DNA of 64,000 bases from Bacteroidales bacterium. GTDB taxonomy: Bacteria > Bacteroidota > Bacteroidia > Bacteroidales > Muribaculaceae. The notes beneath the pieces are model-generated. The model saw only the letters and a program-made list of their open reading frames with translations, was not told the origin of the DNA and searched no databases. Each line of letters opens with the position of its first letter. Within the stretch, counting starts at the first letter, position 1. The position numbers were made by a program, and so were the translations under genes. The stretch is from contig CP091725.1 in the NCBI GenBank assembly GCA_022009815.1, positions 2,542,001 to 2,606,000 of the forward strand, in the 5' to 3' direction. Below are positions 1 through 8,508 of this stretch, piece after piece.

Positions 1-481
1 TCCTCAACAATTTATACCCGAAAGTCTTATCTGAGGATATTACCCCCGCTGGAATTGTATTTTCGGGGAAGACATCATGCACCAATATATAGAGCGGAAA
101 CTTCTTGATTCTTTTGATTAAGGCAACGCTTATTAAAAGCGGAGCTGGATTTGTTACAATAAAAACACGATCTTGTTTTTTTGCGTTTTTCCATAATGAA
201 AAAGATAGTTTAAAACCTATTATTAGAAAGCGCAACAATCTCGTGAATATTTTATCTTTATTCAAATTACAATTTGAAACTCTATGGATTTTAATCCTTC
301 CATCCAATGACAACTTTGTTGATGGATTATCCTCCAATGCCGCTCTACCATAAGACTCTGGTCCGCAAATAACATTTACATCAAATTTATCCGACAAAGC
401 ATTTGCTATTTTAGTCAGGATAAACGCTGTAGATGTCTCTTCGGGATAAAACAATTCAGTTACAATCCATAGCTTTTTCAT
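1..481 (-). CDS. wbuB: WbuB-like glycosyltransferase, 3' part cut by window edge
   Basis: About 160 codons are visible from an ATG at 481 to the left edge with no stop. The product opens MKKLWIVTELFYPEETSTA and later has an LVHDVFPENTIP stretch, typical of the N-terminal half of GT4 enzymes of the WbuB group. In E. coli O26-type clusters WbuB is the predicted L-FucNAc transferase and sits beside fnlABC and wbuC. Here it directly follows fnlC on the same strand, so the same donor (UDP-L-FucNAc) is the best guess. The donor-binding C-terminal half lies outside the window, so specificity is inferred from context only. Base composition is more AT-rich than the fnl genes. Confidence 0.75.
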   Translation of the reverse strand, partial: MKKLWIVTELFYPEETSTAFILTKIANALSDKFDVNVICGPESYGRAALEDNPSTKLSLDGRIKIHRVSNCNLNKDKIFTRLLRFLIIGFKLSFSLWKNAKKQDRVFIVTNPAPLLISVALIKRIKKFPLYILVHDVFPENTIPAGVISSDKTFGYKLLR

Positions 482-508
482 ATCATTCAAGATAAAATTT
501 ACAGCTTC

Positions 509-1684
509 CTATTTTCTCCAAACCATTTTATTCACGACTCCAGTGTAGCTCTGGACAAGCTTAACCACCTTGGTCGACACATTTTCATCCGTATAATTTG
601 GCACAGGGATACCATTATCACCGTTAATGTTCATCTCCACGGCTGTATCTACGGCTTGGAGCAGCGAACGCTCATCAATGCCGGCAAGGATAAAGCAGCC
701 TTTATCCATTGCCTCGGGGCGTTCTGTCGACGTGCGTATACACACTGCCGGGAACGGATGTCCGACAGACGTAAAAAATGAGCTTTCCTCCGGCAAGGTT
801 CCTGAATCCGAAACAACCGCAAATGCGTTCATCTGCAAGCAGTTGTAATCATGAAAGCCAAGCGGTTCATGCTGTATCACACGTCCGTCAAGTTTAAATC
901 CGCTCTGCTCCAATCGCTTGCGGCTGCGAGGATGACAAGAATAAAGTATCGGCATATCGTATTTCTCTGCCATTGCATTAATTGCAGTAAACAAAGATTT
1001 GAAATTCTTTTCCGTGTCAATATTCTCCTCACGATGAGCAGAAAGAAGGATATATTTACCCTTCTCCAGACCAAGACGCGCATGAACGTCAGAAGCCTCT
1101 ATCTCAGGCAAATTTTGATGAAGCACCTCTGCCATCGGCGACCCAGTAACGTAAGTACGCTCTTTTGCCACACCTGAAGCATTCAAATAGCGACGGGCAT
1201 GCTCGCTGTAGCACATATTCACATCGGAAATAATGTCGACTATCCTCCGGTTAGTTTCTTCCGGAAGGCACTCATCGAAGCAACGGTTGCCTGCCTCCAT
1301 GTGGAATATAGGAATGTGCAAACGCTTTGCCGGTATCACCGACAGACACGAATTGGTGTCGCCAAGCACAAGCATCGCGTCTGGCTTAACCTGCGACAAC
1401 AACTTATACGAGCAATTGATTATGTTACCGACAGTTGCGCCCAGATCATCGCCTACCGCATCCATATAGACCTCGGGGTCCTTCAGTTTCAAGTCGTGGA
1501 AAAACACACCATTAAGATTGTAGTCATAGTTCTGTCCTGTATGGGCAAGTATACAATCAAAATATTTACGGCATTTGTTGATTACTGCTGCCAGACGGAT
1601 GATTTCCGGTCGCGTGCCCACGATGATGACCAGCTTCAATCGGCCGTCGTCGGCAAAATGTATGTCACTATAATCGAGTTTCAT
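509..1684 (-). CDS. fnlC: UDP-GlcNAc 2-epimerase family enzyme FnlC (CapG/WecB type)
   Basis: A 391-residue non-hydrolysing UDP-HexNAc 2-epimerase. It has the GTRPE nucleotide-sugar motif at about residues 23-27, a FHMEAGNRCF stretch near 130 and a SDSGTLPEE stretch near 295, all hallmarks of the WecB fold. In the FnlA/B/C (CapE/F/G) pathway this cytosolic enzyme performs the last step, C2 epimerisation of UDP-N-acetyl-L-pneumosamine to UDP-N-acetyl-L-fucosamine. The gene follows fnlB by 5 bases and precedes wbuB, so it is an operon member. A plain WecB (ManNAc donor) role is the alternative, but the two preceding genes make FnlC much likelier. Confidence 0.9.
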   Translation of the reverse strand: MKLDYSDIHFADDGRLKLVIIVGTRPEIIRLAAVINKCRKYFDCILAHTGQNYDYNLNGVFFHDLKLKDPEVYMDAVGDDLGATVGNIINCSYKLLSQVKPDAMLVLGDTNSCLSVIPAKRLHIPIFHMEAGNRCFDECLPEETNRRIVDIISDVNMCYSEHARRYLNASGVAKERTYVTGSPMAEVLHQNLPEIEASDVHARLGLEKGKYILLSAHREENIDTEKNFKSLFTAINAMAEKYDMPILYSCHPRSRKRLEQSGFKLDGRVIQHEPLGFHDYNCLQMNAFAVVSDSGTLPEESSFFTSVGHPFPAVCIRTSTERPEAMDKGCFILAGIDERSLLQAVDTAVEMNINGDNGIPVPNYTDENVSTKVVKLVQSYTGVVNKMVWRK

Positions 1685-1689
1685 TGTTT

Positions 1690-2889
1690 CTATACTTTTT
1701 CAAAATATGTATCTGGTTTTTCTGGATTAAACCGTTCGTTTGCCCACATCAATGTCACCAAGTCGTCGGTTTCCGACAGATTGATGATATTGTGCGTGTA
1801 GCCTGGCAACATATGCACAGCTTCTATCTTATCTCCGCTCACCTCAAAACGCAACACATCGTCCGAGCCAATGCGACGCTCCTCAATCAACGCACGTCCG
1901 CTGACTACGATGAAGAATTCCCACTTCGTATTGTGCCAATGTTGCCCCTTGGTGATGCCAGGCTTGGAGATGTTTACCGAGAACTGACCGCAATCTGCCG
2001 TCTTAAGTAATTCCGTGAAACTACCGCGGTCGTCAACATTCATTTTCAATGGGAAAGCCACCTTTTCTTTAGGCAGATACGAAAGATATGTGCTGTATAA
2101 TTTTTTTGCAAACGAGCCTTCAGCAATCTCCGGCATCATCAACGTCTGTGGCTGAGAGTGGAACGATTCAAGCAAATCCACTATTTCGCCAAGAGTGGCG
2201 CGATGGCTCACTGGCACGGCGCAATACGCACCATCCTTGCAGAGCACGGTATTCACTCCGTCAAACTCGCAATGATGCTCCTCTCCACGCAGTGCGGCAA
2301 TCATCTCATCCACAAGATCGTCGACATATAGCAATTCCAATTGGGTCGAGCGGTCGTTCACCTGTATCGGCAAATCATTGGCAATGTTGTTGCAGAATGT
2401 CGCAACTGCAGAATTATAGTTCGGACGACACCATTTGCCGAACAAATTAGGGAAACGGTAGACAAGCACTTTGGCCCCGGTTTCTTTGCCGTAGTCGAAA
2501 AACAGATTTTCTCCTGCCAATTTGCTCTTTCCATAATCCGACTCGCCATAGCGTCCAATCAACGTTGCCTGGATGCTCGAAGAGAGCATCACCGGACAAG
2601 TGTTGCCGCAACGCTTCAACGTGTCGAGCAGCGTAGAGGCAAACCCGAAATTGCCTTGCATAAACTCCGCCTGGTCTTTTGGCCGGTTCACTCCAGCAAG
2701 GTTAAAAACGAAGTCTGCTCTGCCACACCACTCGTCAAGCAACCCCGGGTCGGTGTCAAGATCATATTCCATAACCTCGTCGACCGTCACGTTGCCATAG
2801 CAACGCGCCTTTCCGTCGCGGATATTCTTAAGCTGCGCACACAGGTTTCTACCGACAAAACCCTTCGCGCCTGTCACCAAGATTCTCAT
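1690..2889 (-). CDS. fnlB: UDP-sugar C3-epimerase/C4-reductase FnlB (CapF) with C-terminal cupin
   Basis: A 399-residue bifunctional enzyme. Residues 1 to about 270 form a short-chain dehydrogenase/epimerase domain with the GAKGFVG Rossmann motif (7-13) and a YxxxK pair at Y119/K123. The last 110 or so residues form a cupin with a KGQHWHNTKWEFF metal-binding region. This two-domain build is specific to CapF/FnlB, where the cupin epimerises C3 and the SDR domain reduces C4 of the FnlA product with NADPH. Its start overlaps the 3' end of fnlA by four bases, indicating translational coupling. No break is seen. Confidence 0.93.
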   Translation of the reverse strand: MRILVTGAKGFVGRNLCAQLKNIRDGKARCYGNVTVDEVMEYDLDTDPGLLDEWCGRADFVFNLAGVNRPKDQAEFMQGNFGFASTLLDTLKRCGNTCPVMLSSSIQATLIGRYGESDYGKSKLAGENLFFDYGKETGAKVLVYRFPNLFGKWCRPNYNSAVATFCNNIANDLPIQVNDRSTQLELLYVDDLVDEMIAALRGEEHHCEFDGVNTVLCKDGAYCAVPVSHRATLGEIVDLLESFHSQPQTLMMPEIAEGSFAKKLYSTYLSYLPKEKVAFPLKMNVDDRGSFTELLKTADCGQFSVNISKPGITKGQHWHNTKWEFFIVVSGRALIEERRIGSDDVLRFEVSGDKIEAVHMLPGYTHNIINLSETDDLVTLMWANERFNPEKPDTYFEKV

Positions 2890-3935
2890 TTCGCTATATT
2901 TTCAATACCCTTCAGTTCATTCTGGATATACTCAAGCGCCGCAATCTTTGCCTTCGTCTCCTCAAGATCAAGACGTCGAGTGTTGTTGGAATTGAATTCC
3001 GTCAAATCGCAGCGTTTCTGGTCGCCCTCTGTGAAAAACTTGTCGTAGTTGAGCGAGCGGTTGTCGGCAGGCACACGATAGAAATTGCCCATATCCTCCG
3101 CCTTGGCACACTCCTCGTTGGTCAGCAACGTTTCATACATCTTCTCTCCGTGGCGAATACCGATTACCTTGATTTCCTCCTTCTTGCCGCCAAACAGCTC
3201 ACACACAGCCTCTGCCTGCGTCTGTATGGTGCACGCCGGAGCTTTCTGCACGAGAATGTCGCCATTATGCCCGTGCTCGAATGCAAACAGCACCAAGTCT
3301 ACCGCCTCCTCGAGCGACATAATAAAACGCGTCATCCGCGGCTCCGTAATCGTAATCGGATTGCCGTTGCGTATCTGGTCAATCCACAACGGAATCACCG
3401 AACCGCGCGAACACATCACATTGCCATAACGTGTACAGCAAATCTTGGTCTTGCCCGAATAACGGCTCTTGGCCACGGCAATCTTCTCCTCTACGGCCTT
3501 CGTCGTACCCATCGCATTGATTGGATAGGCAGCCTTGTCGGTCGACAGGCAGATTACTGCGCCGACGCCGGCCTCGATGGCTGCCGTAAGCACATTGTCT
3601 GTACCGATCACATTGGTCTTAACTGCCTCCATCGGGAAAAACTCGCAGCTCGGCACCTGCTTAAGCGCCGCCGCATGGAAGATATAGTCAACGCCAGGCA
3701 TCGCATTGCGACACGACTGAAGGTCGCGCACATCCCCGATAAAAAACTTTATCTTATGCGCCACATCCGGATATTTCACCTGATACTCATGGCGCATATC
3801 ATCTTGTTTCTTCTCATCGCGCGAAAAAATGCGGATTTCGCCGATGTCAGTACGTAAAAATCTGTTTAACACAGCATTGCCAAACGAGCCCGTTCCGCCC
3901 GTTATCATCAATGTCTTTCCTGCAAAAATGCTCAT
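2886..3935 (-). CDS. fnlA: UDP-GlcNAc 4,6-dehydratase/5-epimerase FnlA (CapE)
   Basis: A 349-residue extended SDR enzyme of the polysaccharide biosynthesis CapD-like group. GGTGSFG (13-19) is the NAD(P)-binding loop. The active site reads STDKAAYPINAMGTTKA: the usual catalytic Tyr is replaced by Met in a Met-x3-Lys arrangement, as known for CapE and FlaA1-type dehydratases. It catalyses the first committed step from UDP-GlcNAc toward UDP-L-FucNAc. I chose ATG at 3935 because the protein then begins MSIFAGKTLMITGG. An in-frame ATG at 4013 would add 26 unconserved residues inside wbuC. Confidence 0.93.
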   Translation of the reverse strand: MSIFAGKTLMITGGTGSFGNAVLNRFLRTDIGEIRIFSRDEKKQDDMRHEYQVKYPDVAHKIKFFIGDVRDLQSCRNAMPGVDYIFHAAALKQVPSCEFFPMEAVKTNVIGTDNVLTAAIEAGVGAVICLSTDKAAYPINAMGTTKAVEEKIAVAKSRYSGKTKICCTRYGNVMCSRGSVIPLWIDQIRNGNPITITEPRMTRFIMSLEEAVDLVLFAFEHGHNGDILVQKAPACTIQTQAEAVCELFGGKKEEIKVIGIRHGEKMYETLLTNEECAKAEDMGNFYRVPADNRSLNYDKFFTEGDQKRCDLTEFNSNNTRRLDLEETKAKIAALEYIQNELKGIENIAK

Positions 3936-3951
3936 ATCGTGTATGTTGTTT

Positions 3952-4374
3952 TTATTGTTTACTGTTCCACATTTCACTGCCGTCAGCTCCGTAGGCGCCG
4001 TCTTTAGCCTCAAGTATCACCGACGGCTCAACCACCTCAACCGTGTGCCACGCACCCGGCGGCACCTGGCAACCATAGCGTCCTTCCTCCGGACAAAGCC
4101 GTATGCGCTCCGTCTCCACAAGCCGCCCGTCACGCTCCTCTAAAATCACCTCGTCCATCCTTCCGCGAAGGCACACCACCGTCTCCGCCGACCGGGGATG
4201 GCGATGCACAGCCACCACCGTTCCCGGCAGCAAAGCGTTAAGCATACGCTGGCTGCTGTCAGCCTCCGACGTACGCATATCCCTGCCCTGCCGCAACCTC
4301 GGATTCCTCCGAGCCGCAGCCAACAGTTCTTCCAATAAGTCCTTGTTGAATTCTATCATTTCCATATTCGCCAC
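3952..4374 (-). CDS. wbuC: WbuC family cupin protein
   Basis: A 140-residue cupin-fold protein. The stretch VVAVHRHPRSAETVVCLRG carries the His-x-His and downstream acidic residue of a metal-binding cupin, and a second half-motif, PPGAWHTVEV, follows. It matches the WbuC family found beside fnlABC in FucNAc-containing O-antigen and capsule loci. Its catalytic role is not established; sugar-nucleotide modification or regulation of the pathway are the usual guesses. It is the first gene of the wbuC-fnlA-fnlB-fnlC-wbuB block, which has the same gene content as E. coli O26-type loci but with wbuC moved to the front. It is distinctly more GC-rich than the genes upstream. Confidence 0.8.
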   Translation of the reverse strand: MANMEMIEFNKDLLEELLAAARRNPRLRQGRDMRTSEADSSQRMLNALLPGTVVAVHRHPRSAETVVCLRGRMDEVILEERDGRLVETERIRLCPEEGRYGCQVPPGAWHTVEVVEPSVILEAKDGAYGADGSEMWNSKQ

Positions 4375-4392
4375 AACGCAGCGATATGTGTT

Positions 4393-4570
4393 TCATCGGC
4401 ACACCCGATTATACAGCCGCACATAGTCGGCATAGCGGTCATCCTTGTTGAAGCAAGTCATAGCCCTTTGGCGGCATGCCTCCTCATATTTTTGTTTGCC
4501 ACGCCCGCGCACCGCTTGCAACGCGACAAAGAATGCAAGTCTTGTTGTCTTACCCGGATTCGAATCATCA
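4393..4570 (-). pseudogene. C-terminal fragment of a GT4 glycosyltransferase
   Basis: One frame stays open for about 60 codons and ends at a TGA at 4393-4395. It has no start codon, and an in-frame stop lies just upstream inside the acetyltransferase 3' end. The encoded tail (KYEEACRQRAMTCFNKDD followed by RYADYVRLY) strongly resembles the last 50 residues of group 1 glycosyltransferases. I read it as the remnant of a transferase whose 5' part was lost when the downstream wbuC-fnl block and the upstream AT-rich block were joined. A sequencing error cannot explain it, because the N-terminal 300 residues are absent. Confidence 0.5.
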
Positions 4571-5185
4571 TTATCTATTCACAGCTTTAAGAAATTCTTC
4601 CAATTCTTCTCGTGTATATCTTTCAGAATCTGAATATAGTTGTTTTTCATGCTCTATGATTTCTTCAATTGTCCAATAGAATTTTAACACCTTTGCAGGC
4701 ACCCCACCAACTATACAATAAGGAGGAACATCTCTTGACACCACAGCTCCGGCCGCAATCGTTGCGCCTCGACCAACTGTAATTCCAGACAATAAGGTTA
4801 CATTGCAACCGATCCACACATCATTCTCAACAACAATGTCTTTATCATAGCCATCCGGTTTATCTGCATCTGTTATATCTGATACAAAACGACCTTTTAA
4901 TCTTGCATGATTTCCCATATGTACCGTTAACCCTTCTGCTATGGAGCAATGGCTTTTAATGATGAACTTAGCGTTTGGAACAGCCAGATAAGAATTTGCT
5001 CCAATATTCGTCTTGTCATATAGATATACATTGCCCGGTTTATCTATAAAAAATGGTGGAGACAGCACAACATCCTTGCCGCAGAATCCAAACTTATTTC
5101 GTTTCACTCCGAGCCATTGTTTGACAAAGAAGTACCCGGCTCTAACAAAACGGTTGTTTTTTAATTCATTCATACTTTTCTCCAT
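4571..5185 (-). CDS. Hexapeptide-repeat sugar O-acetyltransferase
   Basis: A 204-residue left-handed beta-helix acyltransferase. The C-terminal 90 residues carry imperfect hexapeptide repeats (VENDVWIGCNVTLLSGITVG, then GATIAAGAVVSRDVPP) and the VGGVPAKV ending typical of WcaF/Maa-like CoA-dependent O-acetyltransferases. It probably acetylates a sugar of the repeat unit in the cytosol; the acceptor cannot be told. The start is either ATG 5185 or ATG 5173. Both are near the stop of the upstream glycosyltransferase (5170), so the genes are coupled. Composition is AT-rich like the neighbouring transferases. Confidence 0.85.
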   Translation of the reverse strand: MEKSMNELKNNRFVRAGYFFVKQWLGVKRNKFGFCGKDVVLSPPFFIDKPGNVYLYDKTNIGANSYLAVPNAKFIIKSHCSIAEGLTVHMGNHARLKGRFVSDITDADKPDGYDKDIVVENDVWIGCNVTLLSGITVGRGATIAAGAVVSRDVPPYCIVGGVPAKVLKFYWTIEEIIEHEKQLYSDSERYTREELEEFLKAVNR

Positions 5186-6282
5186 ATATCAATGATTTTA
5201 TGCCAAACGGAATCAATTGAATACTCTGCGACGACACGTTCTTTTGCCCTAGCTCCAAGCATTTCCGCATATTCGGAATTATCGAGCAACCTTTCAATGG
5301 CCTCCTTGAGTTTTTCCACATTTTTCACAGGTACCACAACACCACATTCTCCGCCAACATTATTTATGTCAAGCATTTCCGGAATTGCCCCGACTGGTGT
5401 TGTAACTATTGGGCAGCCACAAGCCATTCCCTCCAAAATCACATTGGGAAATCCCTCTGTATAGGTTGGCAATGCAAATACTGAGCAAGACATCATTTCT
5501 TTAAGCACATCTTCAAACGGCACTTGACCAACAATTTGAAGTTCATTGTCAGCGGCCGTCTTTTCTCTTCCAGCATTCAGTTGCCGCCGCATATCATCCG
5601 ATACAGCACCTATCAACTTAACCTTCACGCTTGGAATCTTACGGCAAGCATCCACTAATTCGAATACGCCTTTGTTGGATACACATGCCCGGCAAATAAT
5701 ATCGTACGCTGTTCCCTTTTTATCTCTGGATTTGCTTTTACAAAATCGCAAACACTTGGAGCAATCGGATTGGGCAAATAGCAAACATTATCACAACCTA
5801 TAGATTTCAACGCATTGTACGACTTCATATCGATTACAATTACCTTATCCGACAATTGCAATGCTCGTTTCAACAAATGCCATTCCCAATTTCTGCTTTC
5901 TATAATTTCTGGCACACGGCCAAAATGGAAATGTAAAATCGTTTAATCCAATGCTTTTCGCCTTACGCAGCATCAATATATCCTTCACGAAGCCCAACGA
6001 TCCACTTGTCGCTACATGCACAATATCAAAATCGTTCTTGCCACTCAAACGCTTTCCGAATCGATGCAATAACGAGACATAATCTTTTACTCCAATAATT
6101 ATCCGTTTCATGAAGCCTGTCGTTGGAGTAATCAACGCAGTCCGCTCCATTCTGAACAATTCTATATCCACTCCCGGATTATGCAGATGCTCGTAATACG
6201 TCATCAAGTGGTCAACACATCGGGCAATTCCCCCCAATGCTGTATCTCGCGGCGCACAAAATAAAATCTTTCTACAATGCAT
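5170..6282 (-). CDS. GT4 glycosyltransferase, two apparent frameshifts
   Basis: Three overlapping frames together give one GT4 enzyme of about 370 residues. The N-terminal piece (5' from 6282) begins MHCRKILFCAPRDTALGGIA. The middle piece has a FHFGRVPEI stretch. The C-terminal piece has TYTEGFPNVILEGMACG, the E-x7-E donor-site motif. Breaks lie at the T-run 5942-5944 (one base extra or two missing) and at 5671-5673 (one base missing; restoring it gives THVYPTKGVFELV-like continuity across the junction). All conserved parts are present once and in order, so I treat the gene as functional in the organism. It probably transfers a sugar to the lipid-linked repeat unit. Confidence 0.82.
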
Positions 6283-7369
6283 CTATCACGCTACAATATT
6301 CATCAATAAATCTCTCTGCCGACAATTGTTTTTCTGCAATTATCCTGCTTTTATCTCCCATTTTCCACATTTTATCTTTTGACACATCCAACGCTTTTAT
6401 TATGATGTCTGCCATATTTTCTACAGAATTCGGGTTAAACAAGAATCCATTCACTCCTGGCTTCACATAATAATGGTTGTCGCACACATCACTGCAAACC
6501 ACAGGCAAACCACAAGCCATCGCTTCGCAAATAACATTTGGAGTACCTTCATAAAATGATGGTAAACAAAACCAATCCGCTTCTTGATATTTCTCAACAA
6601 TGTTCTGACTTTTTGGCATCAATTTGACATAATCATTCAAGCCCAGCTCTTTTATCAGCTTGTTGCACTCCATTTCGTATTCACTTCCAGAATGACCGTA
6701 CCATTTAACCAGAAAATTCACGAAACCCTTATTCACGACCTCTTTGATTGCACGTATCAGTCCCAATGCGTTTTTAGGCGGCCATAATGTTGCAGCGACC
6801 ATAATCTGAAGTTGATTTGAATCCAAGGTTTTCTTAACAGGATGGAATTTCTCTAAATCAACAAGATTCACTATTGTACGCGTTTTTTTTATGAAATGAG
6901 GATATTGCTTGATTATAAATTCTTCCTGAGAATGTGAATTTGGGACAATAACATCAGCATATTTATATAAATAAAATTTAATCCGTTCCCTTAATGTCAT
7001 TTTCTGAGTCGTGTTCCGCTCAGAAACTACCAATCTCCACTCCTTTCTATAAACAGCCTTAATTAATGAGGTTATCATACATGGCGTGTCTAAGAAGGAT
7101 ATAACACAATCAGGCTTAAATTCATCAATTGCAATTTTCACTTTGGGAATCCGTTTTATATACGAATCTGCGCCATCTATTTCTTCTGTTAAGACGCCTC
7201 CACTTTTAAGCATTGGTGCGTAAAACGAATTATCGCCATACGTTATTAGCTTCACGACATAGCCGCGTCGCATCAGCAAGCAAGCCAAATACGCCATCTG
7301 CCTCTGTGCCCCACCGGCTTCCATACTATCAATAAATAGCAATACGCGCTTCCCTTTTTTCTTTTTCAT
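6272..7369 (-). CDS. GT4 glycosyltransferase
   Basis: An intact 365-residue group 1 glycosyltransferase with two Rossmann-like halves. The N-terminus has SMEAGGAQRQMAYLACLL, the acceptor-side GGAxR loop. The C-terminal half has LPSFYEGTPNVICEAMACG, the E-x7-E motif that binds the nucleotide-sugar. VVSERNT in the middle is common in the PglA/WcaL-like group. It is cytosolic or peripheral on the inner membrane face. Its start overlaps the end of wzy by 41 bases and its end overlaps the next transferase by 11. The sugar donor cannot be deduced. Confidence 0.88.
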   Translation of the reverse strand: MKKKKGKRVLLFIDSMEAGGAQRQMAYLACLLMRRGYVVKLITYGDNSFYAPMLKSGGVLTEEIDGADSYIKRIPKVKIAIDEFKPDCVISFLDTPCMITSLIKAVYRKEWRLVVSERNTTQKMTLRERIKFYLYKYADVIVPNSHSQEEFIIKQYPHFIKKTRTIVNLVDLEKFHPVKKTLDSNQLQIMVAATLWPPKNALGLIRAIKEVVNKGFVNFLVKWYGHSGSEYEMECNKLIKELGLNDYVKLMPKSQNIVEKYQEADWFCLPSFYEGTPNVICEAMACGLPVVCSDVCDNHYYVKPGVNGFLFNPNSVENMADIIIKALDVSKDKMWKMGDKSRIIAEKQLSAERFIDEYCSVIDAL

Positions 7370-8504
7370 TATTTCCTATTATAACACCTAAAAGAAGTAT
7401 ATAGACTCCGCTTCCACCGTCAGAGAACCCCATTGAGAAACAAGACTGCATGAACAATATCAGAACGCACAAATATGCCGACAACTTGTTCAATTTGCTC
7501 AACCTTGCCTTTCTTATATAGGATATTGTGGCGACAAACATTGCAAAATAAACCAGAGCTCCAACCAGCCCGTTGTCAATAAGCAATTCAAGCCAATCGT
7601 TGTGACCATAGTTTCCCCATACTGTAATCGTTTGAGCCGTTCCGTTTCCAAACAAAAACAAGAAAGGGTTTGTTTCATTTAGCCAATGGTTGAACAATTG
7701 TGAATATGCAACATCACGATTGCTTGACTTTCCTTCCATTGTTGCCTCCATCCGGGATTGAAGGTATTCATTGTCAAGATACTGCTGATATACAAAATAT
7801 CCCACCACCAACAAAAGCAATGTGATCCCCAAAATGGTTTTCAGCCTGACCTTATGCGTCTTCAAATAGTAAAAGAGAGCAAACAAGGCAGCCCCTGCAA
7901 GACACATCAACGCACCTCGCTTGGCGCTCCACATTACAAATGCGACAATGACAACTGCCATGATTATGCCCAATATTCTTTTTCGTTTGAATACAATCGA
8001 CAAATATGGCACCACTGTCAACATCGTGTATCCGGCATTGTTGGTCGTTTCCTCCCCATATTTCATCATCAATTGAGAAAGAGAATAATAATATTGCACA
8101 ATTGATGACAAAAAGAAGATTATTCCAAACCAAAAAATGTATTTTTCAGAAGTCTTATTCCTATAAGAATAATAGTAACCAATCAACAATGTCAACATAA
8201 AAGTAGCTATCTCTTTGAACTGATTAAAGGTTGCGACACGACCTATCGCCTCGTTTTTCATTCCGACCACCTCTTTGGGCGAAATCAAGAAACACAAACC
8301 TTGCATCAAGAAAAACGCCGACCAAATCATTACGCAACTTGGCGTCGCCCTATTGCTAAACGCTTTAACGAAGCAATAAATCCCGAACAACAGATATATC
8401 AACAATATTCCTTGCGAGACAATGCTTCCTGATGGATACAATGCTCCTTGCAAGTAATATACTGTAAAAAGAACTACTAATATCAGCAATTTATTCTGCA
8501 TCAA
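7329..8504 (-). CDS. wzy: O-antigen/capsule polymerase (Wzy, O-antigen ligase family)
   Basis: A 391-residue polytopic membrane protein with about ten hydrophobic segments spread over its length and a large hydrophilic periplasmic loop between roughly residues 225 and 300. That loop contains LFNHWLNETNPFLFLFGNGT and a following GHNDWLELLIDNGLVG, the short conserved patch of the Wzy_C/O-antigen ligase family. In this locus, with wzx three genes upstream, its job is most likely polymerisation of the exported repeat unit. A ligase role is less likely inside a capsule operon. The 41-base overlap with the next gene is unusual and could hide one further small length error near 7360. Confidence 0.8.
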   Translation of the reverse strand: MMQNKLLILVVLFTVYYLQGALYPSGSIVSQGILLIYLLFGIYCFVKAFSNRATPSCVMIWSAFFLMQGLCFLISPKEVVGMKNEAIGRVATFNQFKEIATFMLTLLIGYYYSYRNKTSEKYIFWFGIIFFLSSIVQYYYSLSQLMMKYGEETTNNAGYTMLTVVPYLSIVFKRKRILGIIMAVVIVAFVMWSAKRGALMCLAGAALFALFYYLKTHKVRLKTILGITLLLLVVGYFVYQQYLDNEYLQSRMEATMEGKSSNRDVAYSQLFNHWLNETNPFLFLFGNGTAQTITVWGNYGHNDWLELLIDNGLVGALVYFAMFVATISYIRKARLSKLNKLSAYLCVLILFMQSCFSMGFSDGGSGVYILLLGVIIGNNEKEKREARIAIY

Positions 8505-8508
8505 CTAA

